Assembly: GCA_963739995.1 (NCBI GenBank)
Contig: CAVUCH010000021.1
Location: forward strand, 248,001 to 312,000
Source: CAVUCH01 sp963739995
GTDB taxonomy: Bacteria; Acidobacteriota; Vicinamibacteria; Vicinamibacterales; JAENWD01
Direction of reading: 5' to 3'
Length of the DNA stretch: 64,000 nucleotides
In this document: positions 51,301 through 58,576 of the stretch, piece after piece
Numbering within the stretch: the stretch's first letter is position 1
Layout: each line of letters begins with the position of its first letter
Notes under the pieces: model-generated
What the model was told of the DNA's origin: nothing
Database searches by the model: none
The model's input: only the letters and a program-made list of their open reading frames with translations
Program-made: the position numbers and the translations under genes

Positions 51301-51643
51301 TCTCGTTGGGATCGTGCTGGCGGAAGTGCCGCACGCTCCACGTGTACGGCGCATAGCGGCCCTCACGAATCATCCGGGCGAAGGCGTCCTTGCCGCCCGC
51401 TTCCAGCTCCACATACGTCTGCACCTCCTCGTCCCCGTCGAAGGTGGCCGCTTGGCGGAAGCCCGCTGGTCCGAGGCGGTGCTGGGCCGCGAGCATCCGG
51501 GCCCGCTCGAGAGCCTGGGCGCGATCCATCCGCAGATCTATCGAGACCAGCGGAAACGCGCTCGCGAAATGCCGGCCGGCGGCGGCGGTCGCCAGCACCG
51601 ACAGAAGCGCACAGATAATCCAGAACGCCGGTTTCCTCAGCAT
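48338..51643 (-). CDS. giant CPBP-family intramembrane protease with internally duplicated architecture
   Basis: About 1100 aa. First half: signal/TM, a ~230-residue extracytoplasmic domain (MDRAQALERARMLAAQHRLG to TPFVRVPEAFGRRYQQMRSA), then several TMs with the CPBP (Rce1-like) catalytic set EECLFRAVPLAGAALI (Glu-Glu-x3-Arg), AGHAPYPNQ (His) and LHIAFDIVWF (His/Asp). Second half repeats the plan: a similar extracytoplasmic domain (RWRVRAVRFEGDIAARAEEW to WRFVHVPEAWQRESRDRRTL) and TMs, e.g. LFLLLAGVRTLDFANGWPAR aligns with GLIVAGLQVLSTLNEWPLAW, but without the catalytic residues. So one active and one degenerate unit appear fused. ATG 51643 is the start; the frame extends only as antisense noise. 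Confidence 0.82.
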   Translation of the reverse strand: MLRKPAFWIICALLSVLATAAAGRHFASAFPLVSIDLRMDRAQALERARMLAAQHRLGPAGFRQAATFDGDEEVQTYVELEAGGKDAFARMIREGRYAPYTWSVRHFRQHDPNETWIRFTPAGVPYGFLERLPETAPGARLAGADARAVAERGAPAWRVTLSEYTLVEQAQEEKPGHRIDHTLVYERPDRLGDGRFRLRLVVAGDRLVEVTPFVRVPEAFGRRYQQMRSANEAIGFASGIAMLVLYGVGGIVIGLFVLLRQRWVLWRPALTWGLIVAGLQVLSTLNEWPLAWLRYDTALSTTSFLVQQATAVTAGAVGMAVVFTLSFMAAESLSRRAFPSHPQLWRVWTPAAGASRAVLGRTLGAYLLVAIFFAYEVALYLVASRWLGWWTPSDALVHPDVLATYMPWLSAIAPSVQAGFWEECLFRAVPLAGAALIGDRFGRRRAFIVAAMIVQAIVFGAGHAPYPNQPAYARPVELILPSLLFGALYLRFGLLPAIVLHIAFDIVWFALPLFVSRAPGILIDRTLVVLLALVPLWIVLWRRWQVGRWTELPPDLVHGAWHPEPRGETPQAVRSPRTVGAPSPRVARVLLGAGVAGILASAVLGARHAQDVRALHVSRGPATVRANDALRDRGVALNPPWRILPSVEATPNQTHEFVRTTAGDATYRQLLGTYLPGPRWRVRAVRFEGDIAARAEEWIVVVEGGGSVSRVGHTLPETAAGVALTEDQARTLARATARARFALDPARLREVSVAPSKLPARTDWLVTFADASRPPLPQGELRLAVAIAGDEVTDAWRFVHVPEAWQRESRDRRTLAGVVNAAGIALLGGLALGFAAMTLVAWSRGQAPGRAPLYLFLLLAGVRTLDFANGWPARLADFSTAQPFPLQAVELAVGLVVGATLVPAAIALAAGGVRLFSTGVYARREAARIGISLGGAASGVLAVSTALVRAGGEPVWPSFAGAETIVPATAWPLTAIFSLGARTVMIGLVFSAADRISDGWSVRRTWAAALLVGTGLLLGAGAPGAAILPWAAGGLLVGLLLLAAYAFVFRWDLSPLPLSVAVVVALGALAEGLTRPYPGALAGSILAAALVMVLAWRGFRA

Positions 51644-51749
51644 GGGTGCGGGAAGTGTATGCCCTTCTGGTCTACAGCGCGCGATGACGAGTTCTGTCCC
51701 CCTCACGTCCGCCGCGGGCGCAGCGTTACCGTTCCTCCGGCCTGTTCGG

Positions 51750-51755
51750 TAAAAT
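51750..51755 (+). promoter_or_regulatory. -10 element (TAAAAT) before VOC dioxygenase gene
   Basis: TAAAAT ends 9 nt before the ATG at 51765, so a transcript starting about 7 nt past it would have almost no leader. No -35 recognised. Confidence 0.4.
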
Positions 51756-51764
51756 GTGCGACGC

Positions 51765-52706
51765 ATGGAACACCCGATCCGCAGCCTGCACCACGTCACG
51801 GCGACGGTCGACGATGCACAGGAGGATCTCGATTTCTGCGTGGACGTGCTGGGGCTCCGCCTCGTGAAGAAGACGGTGAATTTCGACAACCACAACGTCT
51901 ACCACTTCTATTACGGCGACGAGACCGGCACGCCAGGCACGATCTGGACGACGTTCCCGTACAAGGGTTGGAACATCCCGATCGGGACGAAAGGGCACGG
52001 CCAGGTGGGCGTCACGTCGTTTTCGGTGCCCGAGGGCTCGCTCCCGTTCTGGAAGTCACGGCTTGCCGCGCACGGCATCACCGCCGCTGACGCGCCCGCC
52101 CGAAGTGGTGAGCCCTCTGTGGTCTTCCCGGACCCTTCCGGCCTGGTCGTCGAGCTCGTGGCGACCGCGGATGCGCGGCCGCCGTGGACGCACGGAAGCA
52201 TCCCCGAGGCACATGCGATCCGCGGCCTTCACAGTGTCGCCATGATCGTCGCTGCGCCGGGGCCAACGGTCGCGCTGCTCGAAGGGCTGCTCGGTTGCGC
52301 CATGGTGGACGAGGCAGCCGGCCGGATCCGCCTGGCCGTCAACGGCGACCGGCCCGGGCATCGTCTCGATATCCTTCACGGCACCGGCGTGGGACCGGCA
52401 CTGAACGGCATCGGCACGGTGCACCATGTGGCGCTCGCCATCTCGAGCCCGGACGAGCAGCGCCGCCTCCGGCAGGAGCTGATCGACTACGGCTGCCAGG
52501 TGACGGAGGTGCGGGACCGGTGCTACTTCGAGTCGATCTACTTCCGCGAACCGGGCGGCGTCCTGATCGAAGTGGCAACGATGCAACCCGGCTTCACGCT
52601 GGACGAAGGGGCTGGCGATCTCGGTCGTGGACTGAGGCTGCCACCGTGGGAGGAGCCGAATCGCACCGCGATTGAGCAGGGGCTTCCCCAGGTGAGCACA
52701 ACTTAG
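51765..52706 (+). CDS. VOC-family ring-cleaving dioxygenase (glyoxalase/MhqO-like)
   Basis: Two vicinal-oxygen-chelate modules. N-module RSLHHVTATVDDAQEDLDFC with GLRLVKKTVNFDN; C-module LHSVAMIVAAPG, IGTVHHVALAISSPDEQ and a terminal VLIEVATMQPGF. The metal-binding His, His and Glu fit the MhqO/MhqA hydroquinone-dioxygenase group. It could cleave catechols or hydroquinones, with iron in the active site. At 313 aa it is normal. Start ATG 51765 (in-frame GTG at 51756). An inverted-repeat element begins 1 nt past its stop. Confidence 0.88.
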   Translation: MEHPIRSLHHVTATVDDAQEDLDFCVDVLGLRLVKKTVNFDNHNVYHFYYGDETGTPGTIWTTFPYKGWNIPIGTKGHGQVGVTSFSVPEGSLPFWKSRLAAHGITAADAPARSGEPSVVFPDPSGLVVELVATADARPPWTHGSIPEAHAIRGLHSVAMIVAAPGPTVALLEGLLGCAMVDEAAGRIRLAVNGDRPGHRLDILHGTGVGPALNGIGTVHHVALAISSPDEQRRLRQELIDYGCQVTEVRDRCYFESIYFREPGGVLIEVATMQPGFTLDEGAGDLGRGLRLPPWEEPNRTAIEQGLPQVSTT

Positions 52707-52707
52707 T

Positions 52708-52858
52708 GGCGTGTCTCGGCTGAAGGAGTAGCGCCTTTCGGGGCATCCCGGCTGGCCGCGTGGCTCCTCGGTCAAATACTCCCGGTATTCTCGCTTTTCG
52801 CGCTTGTCAGACGGCCGCCGCGCTTCGAGATCCACTACTCCTTCAGCCGAGGCACGCC
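52708..52858. mobile_element. 151-bp MITE-like element with 24-bp terminal inverted repeats
   Basis: Left end GGCGTGTCTCGGCTGAAGGA (then GTAG) at 52708-52731 and right end CTACTCCTTCAGCCGAGGCA (then CGCC) at 52835-52858 are inverse complements with a single mismatch over 24 bp. The interior is non-coding and contains AATACTCCCGGTATTCTCG, also found in altered form near 14.0 kb. No clear target-site duplication is seen. It has no transposase, so if mobile it depends on one in trans. Confidence 0.75.
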
Positions 52859-52991
52859 AACTGGAAATGCACGATGCAGAATACACAATGAAAGGCCGCT
52901 CGTACCCGTCGCCGACCTCCGCACCCTCGTACCTCTCGGACCCCGCATGCTCGGACTCTCGACCGCCCAGCGCCCGCAAGAAGTCCATAGG

Positions 52992-52997
52992 TATAAT
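52992..52997 (+). promoter_or_regulatory. -10 element (TATAAT) before permease gene
   Basis: Perfect TATAAT in AGGTATAATCCC, 35 nt before the ATG at 53032, just downstream of the inverted-repeat element; no good -35. Confidence 0.4.
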
Positions 52998-53031
52998 CCC
53001 GCCACACGACCGCACGGATCCCGCGACGCGC

Positions 53032-54360
53032 ATGACCACTCCTCCCGATGCCGGGTTCCGTCGCGAGCTCGGCCTGCTCGATGCCGTCGTGATCGTGGCC
53101 GGCGGCATCATCGGTGTCGGCATCTTCGCGAACCCGTCGAACGTCGCGCGCGTGCTGCACTCGCCGCTGCTGATCCTGCTGGCGTGGACGATCGGTGGCG
53201 GTGTCGCGCTGCTGGGCGGGTTCATCTGGGCCGAGCTCGGGTCGCGGCTGCCGCACGTGGGCGGCCAGTACGTCTATCTCGCGCGCACGTACCCGCCGAT
53301 CGTCGGCTTTCTGTACGGGGTGGCGTTGCTCTTCATCATCAACGGCGGGTCGCTCGCCGCGGTAGCCATCCTGTTCGCCACTTACGTCGATCGGTCCTTC
53401 GTGCCGCTCGGCCCCATGGGGGTCAGGGCCGTGGCGGCCACGGCGCTCATCACCCTCACGCTGGTGAACATCGCCGGGGTGCGTGCAGGCAAACGTACGA
53501 ACAACACGCTGATGGCGGCGAAGGTGGGCGGAATCGTGGTGCTGCTGGCGCTCGTGTTCACTCACAGCACCGGGCCGGCAAGCGAGGTCGCCTTCGGGGA
53601 TGCGGCGACGCCCAGCGCAGCGTCGTTCCCACTGCTCCTCACGGCGCTCGTGCCGATCCTGTTCGCGTACGGCGGCTGGCAGAGTTGCGGTTCCCTGGCG
53701 GCGGAAATCAGGGAGCCCGCACGCAACCTCGCGCGCGCGAACGTCATCGGCGTGATCGTGGTGATCACGCTGTATCTCTCGTTGAATGTCGCCTATCTCT
53801 GGGCGTTCACGCCGATCGAGATTGCCACCTCGCCAGCATTGGCCGCAGACGTCGCGAGGCGTGTCGCCGGCGACGCCGGGGCACGGTTCGTGGCGCTGCT
53901 CGTCGTGGTCTCGAGCCTCGGCTTTCTCGGCGTGGTCATCATCACCGGACCGCGGCTGTACTATGCGATGGCGCGCGACGGGCTGTTCTTTGCACCGGCA
54001 GGACGGCTGCACCCGCGGTATCACACGCCCGTGTTCGCCCTCTGGTTCCAGGCTGGCGTGTCACTGGTGCTGTTGACGACGAACACCTACGACGAGCTGT
54101 TGTCGTACACGGTGTTTGCCGACTGGTTGTTCTTCGGCCTCACGGCCGGCGCGCTGTTCATCCTGCGCCGGCGGCAGCCGGCGGTCGCCGGCACGCTGCG
54201 GGCACCGGGACACCCGTTCACGACGGGCATCTTCATCCTCGTGGCCGTCGGCATCGTCGTGAACAGCTTCTTCGCCTTTCCCGTCCAGTCGCTCATCGGT
54301 TCGGGGATCCTGCTGCTGGCCGCCGGGGTGTACGCGATGTTTCACAAGCAGGCGGCCTGA
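53032..54360 (+). CDS. APC-family amino acid permease
   Basis: Secondary transporter with 12 predicted TMs. The first helix begins VVIVAGGIIGVGIFANPSNV, with the Gly-rich substrate loop typical of APC. Other landmarks are GGFIWAELGSRLPHVGGQYV, LFAYGGWQSCGSLAAEIREP, and ARDGLFFAPAGRLHPRYHTP. At 442 aa it is standard. It is followed by an aminotransferase whose start overlaps its stop (TGATG), which suggests uptake and transamination of the same amino acid. ATG 53032 chosen because the longer frame passes through the inverted-repeat element. Confidence 0.93.
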   Translation: MTTPPDAGFRRELGLLDAVVIVAGGIIGVGIFANPSNVARVLHSPLLILLAWTIGGGVALLGGFIWAELGSRLPHVGGQYVYLARTYPPIVGFLYGVALLFIINGGSLAAVAILFATYVDRSFVPLGPMGVRAVAATALITLTLVNIAGVRAGKRTNNTLMAAKVGGIVVLLALVFTHSTGPASEVAFGDAATPSAASFPLLLTALVPILFAYGGWQSCGSLAAEIREPARNLARANVIGVIVVITLYLSLNVAYLWAFTPIEIATSPALAADVARRVAGDAGARFVALLVVVSSLGFLGVVIITGPRLYYAMARDGLFFAPAGRLHPRYHTPVFALWFQAGVSLVLLTTNTYDELLSYTVFADWLFFGLTAGALFILRRRQPAVAGTLRAPGHPFTTGIFILVAVGIVVNSFFAFPVQSLIGSGILLLAAGVYAMFHKQAA

Positions 54361-55451
54361 TGAACACTCCCGAGCTGCCCTACATCGCGTGGGCGAAGGC
54401 GATGCCGGCCGTAGCCGTGAACCTGGCGCGCAGCGGAATCGACCATTGCCCGCCGTCGCTGCTGCGCCTGCGTGTCTCCGACATCGTGACGCAGCTGCCC
54501 GTCAGGTATGGGTTTGCAGCGCTCCGCGAGGCGATCGCCGCGCGCTACCGGGTCAGCGTCGACGGCGTGTTCACCGTATCGGGCGGCACGAGCCTGGCCA
54601 ACTGGCTGGCATGCGCCGCAGCGCTTCACGCGTGCCCGCCGCTCACCGAGGTGATTGTCGAGCGGCCCACCTACGAACCGTTGCTGCAGATCCCGCGCAT
54701 GCTGGGACATCGTGTCCGGCGGCTCGAGCGGCGCTTCGCGGACGGGTACGCGATCGACCTGGAGCGGTTCCGCCGGCTCGTATCACGTCGGACGCGGCTT
54801 GCCATCGTGACGAACCTGCACAACCCCTCGGGCGCGCGGATCGACGCCGGCACGCTCGCGGACATGGCCGCGATCATGGCCCGCGTGGGGGGCATGCTGC
54901 TGGTCGACGAGGTATATCTCGAGTGTCTCTTCGACGAGCGCCCCAACTCCTGTGTGCACGCCGGTCCGAACGTCATCACGACCAACAGCCTCACGAAGGC
55001 GTACGGCCTCGACGGGCTGCGCGCCGGCTGGATGCTGGGCCCTGCCTCCGTCGTCCACCGGGCGATGCTGATTCACGACCTGCTCGGCAACAACGGCGTT
55101 GCCCCTGGAGAGCAACTCACGGTACGTGCGTTCGAGCGGCTCGACGCGATTCGTGCCCGGGCTCAGGCGCTGCTCGTGCCCAATCTGGCGCGAGTCCGCG
55201 GCTTTGTTGCGCGGGAGCCGCGGCTTCGCGCGATTGTGCCGGATGGTGGCAACGTCATCTTCCCACGTGTACCCGCCGGCATTGAGAGCGATGCCCTCGC
55301 CGCGCACCTCGTCCGTGAGTACTCCACGCTGCTGGTGCCGGGCCGATTCTTCGAATCGCCTCGCCACATCCGGTTTAGCTTCGGAATGCGGGGCGCGCAG
55401 CTGGCCCAAGGCCTGCGCAACATCAGCCGAGCCCTGGACGACCTGTCATGA
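54360..55451 (+). CDS. PLP-dependent aminotransferase (class I/II)
   Basis: Fold-type I enzyme, about 363 aa. SDIVTQLPVRYGFAALREAI precedes the cofactor domain; TRLAIVTNLHNPSGARIDA (Asn-Pro-x-Gly), GGMLLVDEVYLECLF and the Lys site TTNSLTKAYGLDGLRAGWM are clear. The Arg near the end (HIRFSFGMRGAQLA) would bind a carboxylate. It starts at ATG 54360, overlapping the permease stop. The substrate is unknown; coupling with an APC permease hints at a transported amino acid. A long perfect palindrome lies 6 nt past its stop. Confidence 0.88.
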   Translation: MNTPELPYIAWAKAMPAVAVNLARSGIDHCPPSLLRLRVSDIVTQLPVRYGFAALREAIAARYRVSVDGVFTVSGGTSLANWLACAAALHACPPLTEVIVERPTYEPLLQIPRMLGHRVRRLERRFADGYAIDLERFRRLVSRRTRLAIVTNLHNPSGARIDAGTLADMAAIMARVGGMLLVDEVYLECLFDERPNSCVHAGPNVITTNSLTKAYGLDGLRAGWMLGPASVVHRAMLIHDLLGNNGVAPGEQLTVRAFERLDAIRARAQALLVPNLARVRGFVAREPRLRAIVPDGGNVIFPRVPAGIESDALAAHLVREYSTLLVPGRFFESPRHIRFSFGMRGAQLAQGLRNISRALDDLS

Positions 55452-55457
55452 GATCGA

Positions 55458-55523
55458 AATGAGAATGAGATCGGGAGGTGTTTCTCACGATTATGAGAAA
55501 CACCTCCCGATCTCATTCTCATT
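55458..55523. repeat. perfect 30-bp-arm palindrome, dispersed family copy B
   Basis: Arms 55458-55487 and 55494-55523 are perfectly complementary with a 6-nt loop CGATTA. The core is GAGATCGGGAGGTGTTTC. It lies between the aminotransferase and Gfo/Idh genes, both on the plus strand. The hairpin would be very stable in RNA and, lacking a U-tract, may block or process the transcript rather than terminate it in the classical way. Copies A and C share the core. Confidence 0.9.
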
Positions 55524-55636
55524 CCAATCTCAACTGCGGCGGACCCGCCGCACACCGCACAGTGCTAGACTTCCGACCGGCCGCGTGTCCCTCCGTGGTC
55601 GCACATTGTGGAACAACGAGGGACAGGAGAATCGCC

Positions 55637-57100
55637 GTGCCGAACGACAATCAGGACAACGAGCGCGCCGGGATTTCGCGGCGCGAGTTCGCGTCGCGCG
55701 TGGGGCTGGCCGCTGCCGCCGCCGTCGTCGGACCTACGCTGAACGCCGCGCCGCTGACTGGCGCGCGGGTGCGCGGCGCCAATGATCGTGTGGTCATGGC
55801 CAGCATTGGCATCCGCGGCCAGGGCAACGCTCTCAAGCGCGGCTTTGCAAAGTTGAACAACGTCGAGATCAAGACGCTCTGCGACATCGATGCGAACCTT
55901 GCGGCCGAGCGCATCAACGATTCCAAGCTCTCTGACGTCCCGACCTTCCGCCCTGGGTTCGAGCAGGATCTGCGCCGCGTGCTGGACGACAAGGACGTCG
56001 ATGGCGTGATCATCGCGACCCCGAATCACTGGCACGCCCTCGCCACCGTCTGGGCGCTCCAGGCGGGCAAGCACGTGTACGTCGAAAAGCCTGCCGCCCA
56101 CACGGTCGCCGAAGGGCGCCGGATGGTCGAGGCTGCCCGTCGGTACAACAAGATCGTCCAGGTGGGCACGATGAACCGGAGCCGGCCCGCCGTGCAGCAG
56201 GCGATCAAGTTCCTGCACGAGGGAGGCATCGGCAAGGTGTACATGGCGCGCGGCCTGTGCTTCAAGCCGCGGGCGGCGATCGGGAAGTATCCCGACGGTC
56301 CGATGACCGCTGGCGAGCAGTACAAGCTGAACCTCGAGTCCGAGACAGCGGAGCCGACATATGACAACGCCTACCTCTCGAAGGTGAACTACGACCTGTG
56401 GCTCGGGCCCGCACAGGCGCGGCCGTTCAACCGCAATCGCTTTCACTACAACTGGCACTGGCACTGGGACTACGGCGACGGCGACACCGGGAACCAGGGA
56501 CCGCACCAGTTCGACATCGCGCGCTGGGGGCTGCAGAAGGACGAGCACCCGGTCACAATCAGTTCAACGGGCGGATACTTCGGACCGGAGTCATCGCAGG
56601 AGACGCCGAACGTCCACACGTCCCTGTTCCGCTACGCCGACGGGGCCGTTCTGGAGTTCGCGACGCGCGGGTTCCACACCAACGACGAGGGCACACAGAA
56701 AATCGGGAACCTGTTCTACGGTACCGACGGATGGCTGTGGATCGATGGTGACGGCCGCAAGTGGCAGTCGTACCGCGGCTGGAAGGAAGAGAAGGGACCC
56801 GGGTCCGATGCGCCGGCCGAACAGAGCGGAAGCGACCCGCGGGTGCTCACCAGCATCGAGTCGCCGCACTACCAGAACTTCATCGACGCTGTCCGTGCGG
56901 AGGACCGCAATCTGCTCACGTGCGACATCCACGAAGGCCACCTGTCGTCCGTGCTTCCGCAGTTGGCGAACATCGCCTACCGCACGGGTCGTCAGCTCAC
57001 GTTCGACGGCAAGAGCGAAACCTTCGTGAACGACAAAGACGCCGACCGCCTCCTGTCGCGCGAGTATCGCAAGGGATTCGAGGTCAGCGGAACGATGTGA
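55637..57100 (+). CDS. Tat-exported Gfo/Idh/MocA-family oxidoreductase
   Basis: NAD(P)-dependent sugar or polyol oxidoreductase family. Tat signal SRREFASRVGLAAAAAVVG, Rossmann core IGIRGQGNALKRGF and IKTLCDIDANLAAERIND, GVIIATPNHWHALATVWALQ, then the catalytic EKPAAHTVAEGRRMVEAA. The C-terminal half has HWHWDYGDGDTGNQGPHQFD, as in the periplasmic acidobacterial and planctomycete paralogues. GTG 55637 with AGGAGA upstream is the start. Often linked to sugar isomerase-like proteins such as the one at 38.6 kb, but not clustered here. Confidence 0.9.
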   Translation: MPNDNQDNERAGISRREFASRVGLAAAAAVVGPTLNAAPLTGARVRGANDRVVMASIGIRGQGNALKRGFAKLNNVEIKTLCDIDANLAAERINDSKLSDVPTFRPGFEQDLRRVLDDKDVDGVIIATPNHWHALATVWALQAGKHVYVEKPAAHTVAEGRRMVEAARRYNKIVQVGTMNRSRPAVQQAIKFLHEGGIGKVYMARGLCFKPRAAIGKYPDGPMTAGEQYKLNLESETAEPTYDNAYLSKVNYDLWLGPAQARPFNRNRFHYNWHWHWDYGDGDTGNQGPHQFDIARWGLQKDEHPVTISSTGGYFGPESSQETPNVHTSLFRYADGAVLEFATRGFHTNDEGTQKIGNLFYGTDGWLWIDGDGRKWQSYRGWKEEKGPGSDAPAEQSGSDPRVLTSIESPHYQNFIDAVRAEDRNLLTCDIHEGHLSSVLPQLANIAYRTGRQLTFDGKSETFVNDKDADRLLSREYRKGFEVSGTM

Positions 57101-57107
57101 CTGCATA

Positions 57108-57299
57108 GGCGCTGGGCGGTAGGCGTTGGGCGCTGGGCATGGTCCGCCGGACCGAAGTGCCGGCTCCACCTGCCGCTCCCGCCTGGCGCCCCGTCCGGCC
57201 CCGGACGGTCCTGCTGGTGCCAAGTCGCTGCGTTGGCCGGCGCACCGCCACGGCCTACCGCCTACCGCCGACCTGCCTGTATCGCCTACCGCCTATTCC
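57108..57299. repeat. opposed heptad tracts and dispersed hairpin element, copy 2
   Basis: 57108-57142 has GGCGGTAGGCGTTGGGCGCT; 57239-57299 has TACCGCC-type units in the opposite sense. Between them, 57141-57170 is the second copy of the GGTCCGCCGGA element first seen at 43.05 kb. It fills the space between two convergent genes, so it could act as a bidirectional stop. Confidence 0.75.
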
Positions 57300-58571
57300 T
57301 TGAGCGCGCTGTCAATCGCGACCGGCTCCCCACTCCACGCACGGCGGCCGGTCCACGACAGGCCCGGTCCGTCCCAGAACGGATCGTCCGCCGGCATGCC
57401 AAGCGGCAGAAAGGCGGTCGTCGCCAGGTAGAGGCTGCCGGTCGAGATGTAGCGCTCGCCAAGCGCAGGTTGGTGACCACATAGCCCGATCTGCAGCCAA
57501 CCAGAGGCGTCGAATGTTCCCGGCGGGTCGAGCGTCCGGCGGATGACGGCGTCGAGCGCGGCACGTGCCTGCGCCGGCGGGACGTCGGGCGGCAGTTCCC
57601 GCCGGAGTGCTACCTGCGCGAGCAGCTGAAACGCACCGCAGCGATAGGCCAGTGATCGGCCGATCGCTGGAAAGCTGCCGTCGGGTGCCACGAGGCGCTC
57701 CTGGATCGCCGCGTAGCGCCGGGCACGTGCGACGATGCCGGCACGCATCGCGAGCCAGCCTTCGCGTGCGTCCCCGCAGACGGCGAGCACGTCGAGCAGC
57801 ATCGGCTGGATGACGAAGCTGTTGTAGTAGTCCCAGTGAAAGGCTGGCCCGTCGCCGTAGACGCCGTCGCCTTTGTACCACGCCTCGTGCTGCCGCAGCG
57901 CGTAGTCCACGCGCATCTGGTCCCACGGTTCTCCGGCGCGGCAAAGCGCCGCTTCGACCATGGCGGAGAACAGCAGCCAGTTGTTGTAACCGGGCGTGAT
58001 CCGGCGGGTGGCTGCGAGCGCCGTCACCACGCGCCCTTGCACGGAGGCGTCGAGCGCGCCCCACAGCGCACGCGGCGCTCGGACGATGGCGTGCGCAAGG
58101 AAGGCGGCATCGACAAGTGGCTGGCCGCCCTCGGTGAAATTGAGGCGCGTCAGGGGATGTGGGGTCGGTTGCCTGCCGGAGCGCATCTGCGGCCATGCCT
58201 GCGAACCGCCCACGTGTGCGGCCTTCCACCGTCCCGTCTGCTGGCAACTCGATCCACGGTGCTACGCCTGCTAGTGTGCGACCGAGTGCCTCCAGGTGTG
58301 TCACCGCCCGCCGGTCCGGGCCTCCTTCGACCGCCATGCTGCGCTTCAGCGTGCCGGCAGCGAGATGCGACAGAACCGGTTCGGCCATGCGGGTGAGGCG
58401 CGCCACCCAGGCCTGACGTACGTCGATGCCCTCCGGGAGGGGATCGTCTGGCTTGGCCGGCGTCGCGTCGATCTTGACGGCATCGGCGCGGTAGGCCACA
58501 GCTTGCCCACCCTCGATCGGCAACGCAATGCCCGCGAGCGCGGCACGCTTCAAGACCTCGCGGCGGCGCAT
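57293..58571 (-). pseudogene. DUF2264-family protein, frameshifted
   Basis: An N-terminal part (58571 down to ~58150) reads as a Tat-like signal MRRREVLKRAALAGIALP followed by a DUF2264 start (RMAEPVLSHLAAGTLKRSMA, ALGRTLAGVAPWIELPAD, ADALRQATDPTSPD). The rest (RLNFTEGGQPLVDAAFLAHA to DSALKE) is in another frame. One surplus base in the GCGCG at ~58145-58151 explains it: dropping one G joins TSPD to RLNFTEGGQPL. The C-terminal 300 residues carry NNWLLFSAMVEAALCRAGEP, YGDGPAFHWDYYNSFVIQPM and AYRCGAFQLLAQVAL. DUF2264 is found with polysaccharide-degradation loci. It could be a pseudogene, a sequencing error or a programmed frameshift. Confidence 0.8.
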
Positions 58572-58576
58572 GGCCT

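Noticed and set aside
52947..54360. Plus-strand frame through the permease gene in another phase
   Set aside because: Only the portion from 54360 on has aminotransferase motifs; the earlier part is an out-of-frame reading of the permease.
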